A stretch of DNA of 64,000 nucleotides from Bacteroidota bacterium (GTDB taxonomy: Bacteria; Bacteroidota; Bacteroidia; Flavobacteriales; Flavobacteriaceae), in NCBI GenBank assembly GCA_018267095.1, contig JAFDZC010000008.1:114854-178853 (forward strand), read 5' to 3'. Below, in pieces: positions 17,135-27,900 of the stretch (positions are counted from its first letter, which is position 1; each line of letters opens with the position of its first letter). A model generated the notes under the pieces. It was not told the origin of the DNA. It made no database searches and saw nothing but the letters and a program-made list of their open reading frames with translations. The position numbers were made by a program, and so were the translations under genes.

Positions 17135-18469
17135 ATGAAAAAAGCCATTTTTACCATAGTGCTCACAGCGCAAAGCATGATGCTCATGGCGCAAACCAAT
17201 CCGGCCATTACACAATGGTTGCAAAACACCACCGGTATTACGGGTCGCCATTATGTAGCAGGCAACTCAACTCCTATTGTCGATGCGGTGCAAGCCAATG
17301 TGCAATCGGTTAAGTACAATAGCACGCATGCTTACATTTCAGCTACGGGTATCCCAGCCTACATCACCGGACCGTTTCAAGACGGCAACCCATCGCTAGC
17401 AACTGCGCAGAATAAAATCTTTAAAGTAAGTTTGAATCCGACTCAAAACACCGGAACTCCAACAGCCACCACCGGAGGAAACATCGGTATTTTCATCAAC
17501 GGAGTCGCCTTGTTTGATTACCGCGATGGCGTGGCTTGGAACAATACAACCAACGCACTTTGCGGCGGACCGGGAAATCCTCCATGTCCAGGTGGTCCAA
17601 CAGCCACTCAAGCATGGAACCGCGATGCTGTGGTAGCTGAAAAAGCGGGATTTGATTGTGCCAAGGCGCATCCGGCTATGGGCAATTACCACCATCACCA
17701 AAATCCAAGCGCGTTTAATTTAGATTTAAATGTGATTTCAAATGTGTGCGATGCTTATCCGTCAGACGGTTTGTATGTGATTAATCCAAATGAGCATTCA
17801 CCTTTGATTGGGTTTGCTTATGACGGTTTTCCGATTTACGGAGCCTACGCCTACACCAACACAGACGGAACCGGAGCGATTACGCGTATGAAGTCAAGTT
17901 ATCAACTTAAAAATCAAACGACACGAACCAACGGACCGGCGGTCAATGCTACTTATTTCAATGGTTATTTTAGAGAAGATTACGAATATGTAGCGCATCC
18001 GAGCGACCCAAGTTATTTGGATGAACACAACGGCCGTTTTTGCATCACGCCAGAATATCCCAACGGAATATACTGCTATTTCACTACCGTAGATGCCAAC
18101 CACAATTCGGCTTATCCGTATGCAGTTGGACCCACTTTTTACGGAACGGTAACTACAACAACGGTTACCAGTATTCCTGCCGGAACCACAACTTATACTC
18201 CATTGGCAACCACTCATTTTGACATGAATCAAGCAGTGATTGCACCGAATCCGGCCCAAGATTTTGTAGCGATACAAATCCCGATGACCACCCAAGATTT
18301 ATCAGTAGATTTAATCGATCTGACCGGAAAACTCATTGAAAGCAAAAAGCTACCGCAAGGCAGTACCCTTTGTGTTTTTGAAACCGATACACTTTATAAC
18401 GGAACTTATTTGCTTCGTTTGAATGACGGCAAAAGCAGTGAAAGTTTTAAAGTAATCGTCAAACAATAA
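17135..18469 (+). CDS. Secreted YHYH-domain protein with T9SS sorting domain
   Basis: A 444-residue protein with a signal peptide of about 19 residues. The YHYH domain spans about 50-310: FINGVALFDYRDG, the name-giving YHHHQN at 185-190 (variant of YHYH), and IGFAYDGFPIYGAY at 225-238. Four Cys at 143, 151, 175 and 205 may form disulfides. The C-terminal 75 residues are a T9SS type A sorting domain (APNPAQDF, NGTYLLRL). The YHYH domain has no established function; clustered His and aromatic residues suggest metal binding. It is the last gene of the ECF/MbnP operon and is followed by a strong terminator. Confidence 0.85.
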   Translation: MKKAIFTIVLTAQSMMLMAQTNPAITQWLQNTTGITGRHYVAGNSTPIVDAVQANVQSVKYNSTHAYISATGIPAYITGPFQDGNPSLATAQNKIFKVSLNPTQNTGTPTATTGGNIGIFINGVALFDYRDGVAWNNTTNALCGGPGNPPCPGGPTATQAWNRDAVVAEKAGFDCAKAHPAMGNYHHHQNPSAFNLDLNVISNVCDAYPSDGLYVINPNEHSPLIGFAYDGFPIYGAYAYTNTDGTGAITRMKSSYQLKNQTTRTNGPAVNATYFNGYFREDYEYVAHPSDPSYLDEHNGRFCITPEYPNGIYCYFTTVDANHNSAYPYAVGPTFYGTVTTTTVTSIPAGTTTYTPLATTHFDMNQAVIAPNPAQDFVAIQIPMTTQDLSVDLIDLTGKLIESKKLPQGSTLCVFETDTLYNGTYLLRLNDGKSSESFKVIVKQ

Positions 18470-18512
18470 GTTAGTTAATATCTGAGACCGGATGTACTTT
18501 CGAGTATATCCA

Positions 18513-18548
18513 AACAAAAAAGCCCAGCGTAATGTTGGGCTTTTTTTA
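18513..18548. terminator. Bidirectional rho-independent terminator
   Basis: Stem AGCCCAGC with loop GTAAT and GTTGGGCT, flanked by an A-run and a T-run. It serves the YHYH gene on + and yidC on -. Confidence 0.85.
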
Positions 18549-18563
18549 TGGTTCTGAAATTAA

Positions 18564-20459
18564 TTATTTCTTTTTCTGAGCGGCTTTTTGAGCTTCGGCT
18601 TCTTCCATCATTTGTTGTAATTTTTGTTGGAATCTCCCTTGTTTTTTGGGCTCTTTGAGTTTGTTCTCTTGAATTTGTGCATGGATTTTTTCAGGATCTA
18701 CAATGTAATTCTTGATGACGAACATAATTCCGATGGTGATTAAGTTCGATATAAAGTTGTACAAACTCAATCCGGCGCCATAACTGTTGAAGAAAATCAA
18801 CATCATCACCGGCGAAATATAAATCATCATCTTCATGATTTTGGTCATATCCGGCATACCTTCTTGTTGCGGTGCGGCCATTTGCTGATCACCCGAAGTC
18901 ATTTTCATATAAAAGAAAATCGCCACAGCAGCCAAAATCGGAAACAAACTGATGTGATCACCATACAACGGAATGTGAAACGGCAACTTGACAATTTGGT
19001 CAAAAGACGATAAGTCATCCGCCCACAAGAAACTTTTTTGACGCAATTCAAAGGCCGACGGGAAAAACTGAAACGATGCATACATAAACGGCAACTGAAT
19101 CAAGGCCGGAATACAACCAGCTAGCGGACTTACCCCTGCTTTATTGTATAACTTCATGGTTTCTTGTTGCTTTTTGAGCGGATCTTTTTTGAACTTCTCG
19201 TTGAGTTCATTGATTTCCGGGCGGAGCACCTTCATCTTGGCTTGTGATAAAAACGATTTATATGTAATCGGTGACATCGCAATTTTGATGATGATCGTAA
19301 AGATGATGATGGCAATTCCGTAGGCAATAAACGAACTTAAAAAGCCAAAGAGCGGAATGAAGATGAATTTATTGATCCATCCAAAAATACCCCAACCCAG
19401 CGGAATAATCTTGTCTAAGTTGCGGTCATAAGCTTTTAATGTTGTGTAATCGGTGGGGCCGAAATACAAATTCATATTGTGGTTGAGTTCACCACCGCGA
19501 AACGCCAACGGCAAAGTAGCTTTAAATTGTTTGGTGTAAACCGTATCAACTTTTTCATCATTGACCAAATTATCAGAATGCAACCTCGCTTTTTCAAACG
19601 GCGTTTTACTCAATAAAATTGACGAAAAGAAATGTTGCTTGTATGCTACAAACGAAACTTTTTCAGGCGTTTCTTCGCGGTCTTTACCTTGTCCGGTGTA
19701 ATCGTCTTTCCCGTCTTCGTATTCAAAACGAATATCGGTATAGCGATTTTCATATGAAATACTCTTCTCGTTGCGGAACGTTTTCATATCCCATTGCAAA
19801 TCGAGCGGTGCAGCAGTATTCAAAACCTTGCTCAAACCTTGTGAACGGATGTCAAAATCGAGCATGTAATTATCGGCTTTGAGCACATATCTGTATTCCA
19901 AATAAGCATCTGCAGAAGCTTTCAAGCGCAAAGTCAAAATTTGATCGTTGCCCGATTTAGTCAAAGTCGGTTCAAAGAACATATTTTGTGTTTGCAACAA
20001 GCGATTGTCTTGGGTTTTGAGCGATAAATTGAGTTGCGAATTGTTGTCTTTGATCAAAGTAACCAACTCGCCTGAACCTTTTTTGAAACGCTCTTGATTT
20101 TTCAAAACCACTTCGGTGACATATCCGCCTTTGTTGGATATTTTAACGCGCAGTAATTTATTCTCTAAAGTAGTCACCTCTGGGTGCGCAGACGGCAAAG
20201 TAGCTGAATAAGCAAAGGCGCCCAACGTACTTTTCAAAGCGTTTAATTGCGTTGAATCGGTCACCGTTGAAACCGTTTCAGTGGTTTGTGTGGCAACTTT
20301 CTGAGCTTGTTGCGCTTGCTTTTGCGCCAACTCTTTCTTGGCTTTCTCAGCGGCTAATTGTTCGGCCGAGGGTTGATTTTGATACATAATCCAGAACAAA
20401 ATTCCGAACAGTAACACAAAACCAATGATCGAGTTGAGGTCAAATTTTTTTTCTTCCAT
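18564..20459 (-). CDS. yidC: Membrane protein insertase YidC
   Basis: A 631-residue Gram-negative type YidC. N-terminal helix 11-27, a long periplasmic beta domain (about 70-340), then the conserved insertase core with five helices (AIIIFTIIIKIAMSPIT, PLAGCIPALIQLPFMYASF, AGLSLYNFISNLITI) and a charged C-terminal tail (KEPKKQGRFQQ). The core Arg of the hydrophilic groove lies in the stretch before PLAGCIP by family analogy. It inserts and folds inner-membrane proteins with or without SecYEG. It starts 18 bp after pyrG and is probably cotranscribed with it. Confidence 0.96.
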   Translation of the reverse strand: MEEKKFDLNSIIGFVLLFGILFWIMYQNQPSAEQLAAEKAKKELAQKQAQQAQKVATQTTETVSTVTDSTQLNALKSTLGAFAYSATLPSAHPEVTTLENKLLRVKISNKGGYVTEVVLKNQERFKKGSGELVTLIKDNNSQLNLSLKTQDNRLLQTQNMFFEPTLTKSGNDQILTLRLKASADAYLEYRYVLKADNYMLDFDIRSQGLSKVLNTAAPLDLQWDMKTFRNEKSISYENRYTDIRFEYEDGKDDYTGQGKDREETPEKVSFVAYKQHFFSSILLSKTPFEKARLHSDNLVNDEKVDTVYTKQFKATLPLAFRGGELNHNMNLYFGPTDYTTLKAYDRNLDKIIPLGWGIFGWINKFIFIPLFGFLSSFIAYGIAIIIFTIIIKIAMSPITYKSFLSQAKMKVLRPEINELNEKFKKDPLKKQQETMKLYNKAGVSPLAGCIPALIQLPFMYASFQFFPSAFELRQKSFLWADDLSSFDQIVKLPFHIPLYGDHISLFPILAAVAIFFYMKMTSGDQQMAAPQQEGMPDMTKIMKMMIYISPVMMLIFFNSYGAGLSLYNFISNLITIGIMFVIKNYIVDPEKIHAQIQENKLKEPKKQGRFQQKLQQMMEEAEAQKAAQKKK

Positions 20460-20477
20460 TGATATAACTAAAATTGA

Positions 20478-22121
<1,644 letters not shown>

Positions 22122-22134
22122 TTAAAAAACGTGG

Positions 22135-22142
22135 CAAAAATA
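22135..22142 (-). promoter_or_regulatory. -7 promoter element of pyrG
   Basis: TATTTTTG on the minus strand, a full TAnnTTTG match about 45 nt before the pyrG ATG. The nearest upstream TTG is 26 nt away, longer than usual; an alternative box TATAATTG just upstream has an 18-nt spacer to the same TTG. Confidence 0.4.
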
Positions 22143-22200
22143 CAATTATAAATTGATTAAAAACCATGCAAAACACAGAATTATTTACTGCGAAAACGTC

Positions 22201-22431
22201 TTATTTTTTGGGAAATTTAATCCGCAAATCGCGCAACATCGGCTCGAGTCCGTTAAGTTTGAGTTCGAAAATGAGTTGAAGCTGTTGACCTAGTTTTCCG
22301 GTCGGAAATCCTTTGTTTTTAAACCAAACCAAATAGTATTCAGGCAAATCAATCAAATAGTAATCTTTGTATTTGCCAAATGGCATTTTGGTATGCGCCA
22401 AATCGAGTAATTCTTTTTGCGAATCGTTCAC
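22201..22431 (-). CDS. DUF3820 family protein
   Basis: A 76-residue protein. The conserved MPFGKYKD, LIDLPEYYLVWF and GFPTGKLG segments identify DUF3820 (putative quorum-sensing-regulated family, no known biochemical role). The start codon is GTG, 3 bp after the osmC stop; no upstream ATG exists in frame after that stop, and the next Met lies inside the domain. It is the last gene of the guaA-LysM-LysM-osmC run. Confidence 0.85.
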   Translation of the reverse strand: MNDSQKELLDLAHTKMPFGKYKDYYLIDLPEYYLVWFKNKGFPTGKLGQQLQLIFELKLNGLEPMLRDLRIKFPKK

Positions 22432-22434
22432 AGT

Positions 22435-22836
22435 TTACTTCCAATTGAAAGTAACGTCTTTCTCAATATCGGGATGCAAACTCAGCAAAACCGGACAATT
22501 CATCGCGACGCGCTCTAAAATGGTACGCGTTTTTTCATCAGCAGTGATGGACATGTTCAAAACAACCGCAATTTTGGCAATTTTACGCGGCTCGGCCTGC
22601 ATGATTTTGGTGACTTCGACCGTGCTTCCGGTTAAATCAACATTTAAATCTTTGGATTTGATTGCCATGATTGATACCATACAAGTTCCGAGTGAATTGG
22701 CTACTAAATCAGTGGGTGAAAAAGCTTCACCTTTGCCGTGGTTATCGGTGGGCGCATCCGACAAAATTTCAGTTCCTGATTGCAAATGCACCGAAGTGGT
22801 GCGCAACTCGCCAAGATAGGTTATTTTAGATGTCAT
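22435..22836 (-). CDS. OsmC/Ohr family protein
   Basis: A 133-residue OsmC-fold protein. The two redox Cys lie in LGTCMVSI and NCPVLLSL, the pattern of thiol peroxidases that reduce organic hydroperoxides. The surrounding FSPTDLVANSLGTC fits the YhfA/OsmC-like subgroup more than Ohr. It is cytosolic. Its ATG overlaps the stop of the LysM gene (TAATG), so it is translationally coupled to it. Confidence 0.9.
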   Translation of the reverse strand: MTSKITYLGELRTTSVHLQSGTEILSDAPTDNHGKGEAFSPTDLVANSLGTCMVSIMAIKSKDLNVDLTGSTVEVTKIMQAEPRKIAKIAVVLNMSITADEKTRTILERVAMNCPVLLSLHPDIEKDVTFNWK

Positions 22837-24902
22837 TAGTTTACTTGTTTAACCGACAAATCGTCTTGATATTCCATGATGTAAACGCCTTTGTTTTCAT
22901 TGCCGTCTTTTCCTTTTTTGGCATATTGAAAACGACTTTCAACCTGCTCTGATTTTACTTCGTTAACCGAAGCATCAAACGAGGCATATTGGGTAATTCG
23001 CATAAGCGTATCGAAGGTTACATCAAATCCGCGCACGGCGTATTGGTTCGGAAATACTTTGTTTTTTTCTTTGTATTCATTCTCAAAAGCCAAACCTTCG
23101 GCAGTATTGTTCTCACGCGTAAAAGACGGATACAAAAGTTTGAGAATGGTGAGTCGCTTCATCGAAATTTCTTCAAAATCAAGCGTATCGTTTTGTTCGA
23201 TAATCACCAGTTGAATGCTGAAGTTAGACATTTCGTTGAGCAAAACATTGGTCGTTCCCAAAATAAGACCGGTACGCTCTGAATCGAGCACTACAAAATT
23301 CTTTTTGTCTTTGTCAAACAATGATTTAAGATCATTCACATCGAGCGCGCCGTTATCTAACAAAGCAGCAAATTTAGCTTGCGGATAATTGGTCATGATG
23401 AAATCTTTGTTGGCTACTTTTTTCGGGTCGCTAACCACTATGATGTTGCCGTTTTGCGATTTCATATATTCAAACATGGCTGTTTTTCCGTATTCGGTTG
23501 AAGGCATGGCTTGATATAAATTCGGAAAGGGTTTTCCGGCTTCTTTTGACATCGGAGAAATTACCGGAACGTTTTTGTCTTTGAGCAAATCAGCTACTTT
23601 CTCGGCATATTGTTGATAGAACGGACCGACAATCGCATCGGCTTTGCTCAAGTCATTGTTTTTAACCAAAGCTTCTACGGCAGAACCTGTTTTGCTTTCT
23701 TCGGAATCGAGAATTTGTACATCTACATTTAGCCCCAATGTTTTGGCCGAATCAATCGCTACCAAAGCGCCTGCATAAAAATCGAGCGTCATATTCAAAA
23801 AAGCATCTTTTTTGAGGCGAGTATCAATGGTTTTGAGCGTATCGCTTTGAATTTTCGCTGCATTAAAAGGCAACATCAACACCAATTGTTTTTTGGTCGC
23901 ATTCGGCACCAATGGTTTTTTGTTATCGACAACTTTTTGCGCACCGGCAGAAGCAGAACTTACTTTGATTTGACCACGCCCAGGAACTTTAAGAATCATT
24001 CCGGTTTTGACGCCGCTACTCAAAGACGGATTGAGTTTTGTAAGCTCTTCTTGTGAAATATTGAAATACTGACTCAAACTATACATCGTATCACCCTCTT
24101 TGACTTCATAGTTGGCATAACCGTTTTTAGTGAGTGTTCGTGTGGTTTCAGTCGTAACGATTTCATCGCGAACAATTTGTGTCGTAACCGGTTTTGGTTT
24201 TTCAACCGGTGGTTTTTCGGTCATTGTTTTTTGTGGTTGTGGTTCTTCGCTCACACCGCTAATCACCAACTTGTATCCCATGGGCAAATTATTTTGAATC
24301 CCCGGATTGCGCTGCTCCAATTCTTCAATCGTAATTCCGTATTTCTTGGCTATTCCAAACTTGGTTTCTTTAGCTTCAACAATATGGTAGATTTTTTTTT
24401 CAGAATTAGCATTTGAAACCACAGCAGTTTCAGGTTTTGGAGCAACCACGGGCTTTGGCGGAGTCGGAACAGAAACACCGGCATCCGGAATTTTAATGGT
24501 CTGCCCTACTTTTAAACCTGCTGCAAATGCTTCCGAATTAAGATTCTTTAAATCGCCCACCTGAATGTTGTAGTCACGCGCTATACTAAAGAAAGTTTCT
24601 TTGGCTTTAACGGTATGCGTTCGATTATTTGCAGTGGCTGGAACAACATTTTTGGTTGGCGCTTCGGAAACTGCCTTTTTAACCACAGACGAAGGAATCA
24701 ATAAAACATCATTGGGTTTGATGCCATTTTGTGCATCCGGGTTGAGTGAGTAAATATCGTGCGGAGTTACATTGTATTTGGCAGCAATCTGCGTGATGGT
24801 TTCACCCGAAGTGACCGTGTGCTTTGAAAAGTTTTTATCCTGAGCCAAAACATTCATCGTCGTCAATACCGATGCTGTCAGGGAAATTAATATTTTTTTC
24901 AT
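22836..24902 (-). CDS. LysM-repeat protein fused to a type 1 periplasmic-binding-like domain
   Basis: A 688-residue exported protein (signal peptide about 1-20, VLAQDKN). Four LysM repeats lie between residues about 28 and 310 (HTVTSGETITQIAAKYNV, HTVKAKETFFSIARDYNI, HIVEAKETKFGIAKKYGI, YEVKEGDTMYSLSQYFNI), separated by Pro-rich linkers. Residues about 335-688 form a LivJ/LpoA-like binding fold (VLMLPFNAA, VEALVKNNDLSKADAIVGPFY, VPVISPMS). LysM binds peptidoglycan. The LpoA-like fold suggests a periplasmic activator of a penicillin-binding protein, or a sensor. Upstream is another LysM gene and guaA. Confidence 0.85.
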   Translation of the reverse strand: MKKILISLTASVLTTMNVLAQDKNFSKHTVTSGETITQIAAKYNVTPHDIYSLNPDAQNGIKPNDVLLIPSSVVKKAVSEAPTKNVVPATANNRTHTVKAKETFFSIARDYNIQVGDLKNLNSEAFAAGLKVGQTIKIPDAGVSVPTPPKPVVAPKPETAVVSNANSEKKIYHIVEAKETKFGIAKKYGITIEELEQRNPGIQNNLPMGYKLVISGVSEEPQPQKTMTEKPPVEKPKPVTTQIVRDEIVTTETTRTLTKNGYANYEVKEGDTMYSLSQYFNISQEELTKLNPSLSSGVKTGMILKVPGRGQIKVSSASAGAQKVVDNKKPLVPNATKKQLVLMLPFNAAKIQSDTLKTIDTRLKKDAFLNMTLDFYAGALVAIDSAKTLGLNVDVQILDSEESKTGSAVEALVKNNDLSKADAIVGPFYQQYAEKVADLLKDKNVPVISPMSKEAGKPFPNLYQAMPSTEYGKTAMFEYMKSQNGNIIVVSDPKKVANKDFIMTNYPQAKFAALLDNGALDVNDLKSLFDKDKKNFVVLDSERTGLILGTTNVLLNEMSNFSIQLVIIEQNDTLDFEEISMKRLTILKLLYPSFTRENNTAEGLAFENEYKEKNKVFPNQYAVRGFDVTFDTLMRITQYASFDASVNEVKSEQVESRFQYAKKGKDGNENKGVYIMEYQDDLSVKQVN

Positions 24903-24939
24903 TCTGCGAATTAGTTAGGTTGATTACAGCAGTGTTTGT

Positions 24940-25854
24940 TTACTTTTTAATGGTTAATATTTGTCCGATTTGGAGCCCGTTTTTGAGCAAAGCTTCGTTT
25001 TGACTTTTAATTTCTTCAACAGGAACATTGTATTTTCTGGACAAACTATAGAGTGTTTCTTTGGGTTCAACTTTATGGGTAATCGTCTCTGAAACAGCGG
25101 TTGAATTATTGTTTTTAGATTCAGTTGATGGTGTTGAAACCGGTTTTTCAACAACGGTTTTATTGCTGATCACCGGAGTTCCTTCTGCTGTCGATTGTTG
25201 AATATCAACCGTTTTTCCTTTGGGAATTTTGACGATTTGACCAATTTGAAGTCCTTTGGTTGCGAGCTCCGGATTAGCCGCTTTGATTTCATCCACCGAA
25301 ACATTGAAATCTCTGGATAAACTGTATAAAGTTTCTTTTGCGATTACTTTGTGATTGATGTCGGTCTGCGTTTCGGTAATAACAATTTTTTTAATTTCCT
25401 TATTTTTAGGCTGAGATGAAGTTGCGGACGAATTAACAATTGCAGCATCGTTACTTTCCTTAACCGGCTCGGGGCTTACCGGTTGAGGCTTACGCGTTTC
25501 TTTAGGCTTTACTTCTTCTGCTTTGGTTTCTTGAACTGTTTGCTCATTAGACGAATCATTCTGAGCAACAGCTTCTTCTTGACGAGCAGATTCTGGTTCT
25601 TTTTTAGGAGCTCCTTCTTTGCGCGGCACAGGAATTTTAAGCGTCATACCTTGGCTAATTCCTTCAACAGCAAATTTGTTGCGTTTGTATATTTCTGCAG
25701 GATCAACCAAGTACTTTTTGGATATCATTCTAACGGTTTCGCCAAATTGAACTTGATGATCAATGATATCTACTTCTTGCTCTTTCTTGCGCGATTGGCT
25801 GTAGCCACTTACGGCAAAACACAAAGAAAAAAACAAAATCAAAAGTCTATTCAT
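24940..25854 (-). CDS. Secreted protein with three LysM repeats
   Basis: A 304-residue protein with a signal peptide (cleavage near residue 19, VSGYSQ). Three LysM repeats: about 32-75, 170-214 and 260-303. The second and third are nearly identical (KETLYSLSRDFNV and KETLYSLSRKYNV), indicating a recent internal duplication. The linkers are rich in Glu, Lys, Ser and Pro. No catalytic domain is present, so it probably binds peptidoglycan as an adaptor. It starts 14 bp after guaA and precedes the larger LysM gene by 37 bp. Confidence 0.88.
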   Translation of the reverse strand: MNRLLILFFSLCFAVSGYSQSRKKEQEVDIIDHQVQFGETVRMISKKYLVDPAEIYKRNKFAVEGISQGMTLKIPVPRKEGAPKKEPESARQEEAVAQNDSSNEQTVQETKAEEVKPKETRKPQPVSPEPVKESNDAAIVNSSATSSQPKNKEIKKIVITETQTDINHKVIAKETLYSLSRDFNVSVDEIKAANPELATKGLQIGQIVKIPKGKTVDIQQSTAEGTPVISNKTVVEKPVSTPSTESKNNNSTAVSETITHKVEPKETLYSLSRKYNVPVEEIKSQNEALLKNGLQIGQILTIKK

Positions 25855-25868
25855 AGTATAAATTTAAT

Positions 25869-27398
25869 TTATTCCCATTCAATGGTGGCCGGAGGTTTCG
25901 AGCTGATGTCATACACCACTCGGTTAACTCCTTTGACTTTATTGATAATTTCATTAGAGATTTTCATCAGAAAATCGTAGGGTAAATGAACCCAATCGGC
26001 CGTCATTCCGTCTGTAGATTCTACTGCTCGGAGCGCTACCACTTTTTCATAAGTACGCTCATCTCCCATAACACCAACGCTTTGTACGGGCAATAAAATC
26101 GCACCGGCCTGCCAAACTTTATCATACAATCCCCAAGATTTTAATCCATCGATAAAGATAGCATCAACCTCTTGCAATATACGAACTTTTTCTAAAGTAA
26201 TATCGCCTAAAATCCTAATGGATAACCCGGGACCCGGAAATGGGTGTCTACCTAATAAAGCCGCGTCAATTCCGAGGTTAGCACCTACTCTGCGCACTTC
26301 ATCTTTAAACAACATGCGCAAGGGTTCTACAATATTGAGCTTCATAAAATCAGGCAATCCACCAACGTTATGATGCGACTTAATCGTTGCCGATGGCCCT
26401 TTGACCGAAACCGATTCAATGACATCCGGATAAATAGTTCCTTGTGCCAACCATTTAACATTTTCAATTTTGTGGGCTTCATCGTCAAAAACTTCGATGA
26501 ATACGCGGCCAATGGTTTTTCGTTTGGTTTCCGGATCGCTGATTCCAGCCAAAGCATCCATAAAACGCGCAGAAGCATCCACGCCTTGAACGTTCAAGCC
26601 CATATGCTTGTATTGCTCCAATACGTTTTCGAATTCGTTTTTGCGAAGCAATCCATTGTTGACAAAAATGCAGTACAGATTTTTCCCGATGGCTTTGTTG
26701 AGCAAAACCGCCGCAACTGTTGAATCAACTCCGCCGGACAATCCAAGTACCACCTTGTCTTGTTGAATTTTTGATTTTAATTCAGAGACGATTTCATCTA
26801 CAAAATAACCCGGAGTGAAGTTTTGAGGCACTTGAGCAATCTGAACTAAGAAGTTTTCAAGCAATAATTTTCCGTCGGTTGAATGATACACTTCCGGATG
26901 AAACTGAATCGCGTAAGTAACCTCTCCTTCAATTCGATACGCCGCGTTATCTACATCATGAGTGCTTGCTAATCGAATTCCGTTTTCCGGCAACTTTTTG
27001 ATGGTATCGCTGTGCGACATCCACACCTGAGAATTTGTTTCAATGCCTTTAAAGAAAACTTCATCGGGTTTCACAAAGCTCAAGTTGGCGCGGCCGTATT
27101 CGCGGATATTCGACGGAGCTACTTCACCTCCGTTAAAATGGGCTAAATATTGAGCGCCGTAGCAAACCGCCAACAGCGGAAGCTTTCCTCTAATTTGCGA
27201 AAGATCCGGATGCGGCGCATCTTCGGCCCGAACCGAAAAAGGACTTCCTGATAAAATAACGGCTTTGTAAGTTGATAAATCTTCCGGAATGTGGTGATAA
27301 GGATATATTTCGCAGAAGATGTTGAGTTCGCGAACCCTGCGTGCAATGAGCTGGGTATATTGCGAACCAAAATCGAGAATAAGTACGTTGTGTTGCAT
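25869..27398 (-). CDS. guaA: GMP synthase (glutamine-hydrolysing)
   Basis: 509 residues from the ATG at 27398, which gives the standard [16 protein letters not shown] start; a longer frame adds 21 non-conserved residues upstream of the promoter box. N-terminal amidotransferase ([20 protein letters not shown]), then the ATP-pyrophosphatase loop [13 protein letters not shown] and the C-terminal dimerisation domain ending in PPATIEWE. It converts XMP to GMP. It probably heads an operon with two LysM genes, osmC and DUF3820. Confidence 0.97.
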   Translation of the reverse strand: MQHNVLILDFGSQYTQLIARRVRELNIFCEIYPYHHIPEDLSTYKAVILSGSPFSVRAEDAPHPDLSQIRGKLPLLAVCYGAQYLAHFNGGEVAPSNIREYGRANLSFVKPDEVFFKGIETNSQVWMSHSDTIKKLPENGIRLASTHDVDNAAYRIEGEVTYAIQFHPEVYHSTDGKLLLENFLVQIAQVPQNFTPGYFVDEIVSELKSKIQQDKVVLGLSGGVDSTVAAVLLNKAIGKNLYCIFVNNGLLRKNEFENVLEQYKHMGLNVQGVDASARFMDALAGISDPETKRKTIGRVFIEVFDDEAHKIENVKWLAQGTIYPDVIESVSVKGPSATIKSHHNVGGLPDFMKLNIVEPLRMLFKDEVRRVGANLGIDAALLGRHPFPGPGLSIRILGDITLEKVRILQEVDAIFIDGLKSWGLYDKVWQAGAILLPVQSVGVMGDERTYEKVVALRAVESTDGMTADWVHLPYDFLMKISNEIINKVKGVNRVVYDISSKPPATIEWE

Positions 27399-27401
27399 GG
27401 G

Positions 27402-27409
27402 CAAAAATA
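27402..27409 (-). promoter_or_regulatory. -7 promoter element of guaA
   Basis: TATTTTTG on the minus strand, 3 bases before the guaA ATG, so the mRNA would be leaderless or almost so. No good TTG at the usual distance, so support is partial. Confidence 0.3.
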
Positions 27410-27470
27410 CTTTTAAAAAATCAGAGTTGAAAATAGATTTTAAAAAATCTACATTTACCAAAAAAATACC

Positions 27471-27839
27471 GTGAAAACTATTTTGTACGTAGGCTTAGGA
27501 GGTGCCATTGGCAGTATTTTCAGATATCTAACAGGGTTTTTTGTGAATAAATACTGTCATTCACTTTTTCCGCTGGCCACCTTTTTCACCAACATCATTG
27601 GTTGTTTTTTAATTGGCATTTTGATGAGTTGGCTTGAAAAGAACAATGCTATTAACGGCCCGCTCAAATGGCTACTGATAACAGGCTTCTGCGGAGGTTA
27701 CACTACTTTTTCAACCTTTGCTCTTGAAAATATCCAATTGATGCAAAGCCAACAAACATTATGGGCAATATGCTATTCACTGGGCAGTATTCTTTTGGGA
27801 ATCCTATCGGTTTGGCTGGGTATGACTCTGGTAAAATAA
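27471..27839 (+). CDS. crcB: Fluoride channel FluC (CrcB)
   Basis: A 122-residue protein with four membrane helices. Family marks: [13 protein letters not shown] with the conserved Arg, [12 protein letters not shown] (Asn and Gly pore region) and [12 protein letters not shown] (Phe-box and Thr/Ser track). It forms dual-topology dimers that expel fluoride. The start codon is GTG; nothing upstream in frame is better. No fluoride riboswitch can be recognised in the 70 bp before it. Divergent from guaA. Confidence 0.93.
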   Translation: MKTILYVGLGGAIGSIFRYLTGFFVNKYCHSLFPLATFFTNIIGCFLIGILMSWLEKNNAINGPLKWLLITGFCGGYTTFSTFALENIQLMQSQQTLWAICYSLGSILLGILSVWLGMTLVK

Positions 27840-27860
27840 TGCTCATAAGACGGCGTTAAT

Positions 27861-27893
27861 TTGCTACACATCCCACAAAAAAATGTAACTTCG
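27861..27893 (+). promoter_or_regulatory. Promoter of the nrnA-gldI-PPIase operon
   Basis: TTG, 22-nt spacer, TAACTTCG (one mismatch from TAnnTTTG), ending 7 bp before the nrnA ATG. Confidence 0.5.
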
Positions 27894-27900
27894 CAGCCTT

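Noticed and set aside
27399-27461. Longer guaA start adding 21 residues
   Set aside because: Would cross the promoter box; the family begins at [11 protein letters not shown].
27399-27470. Fluoride riboswitch before crcB
   Set aside because: The 70-bp gap is AT-rich and shows only a small hairpin; none of the conserved riboswitch blocks can be seen.
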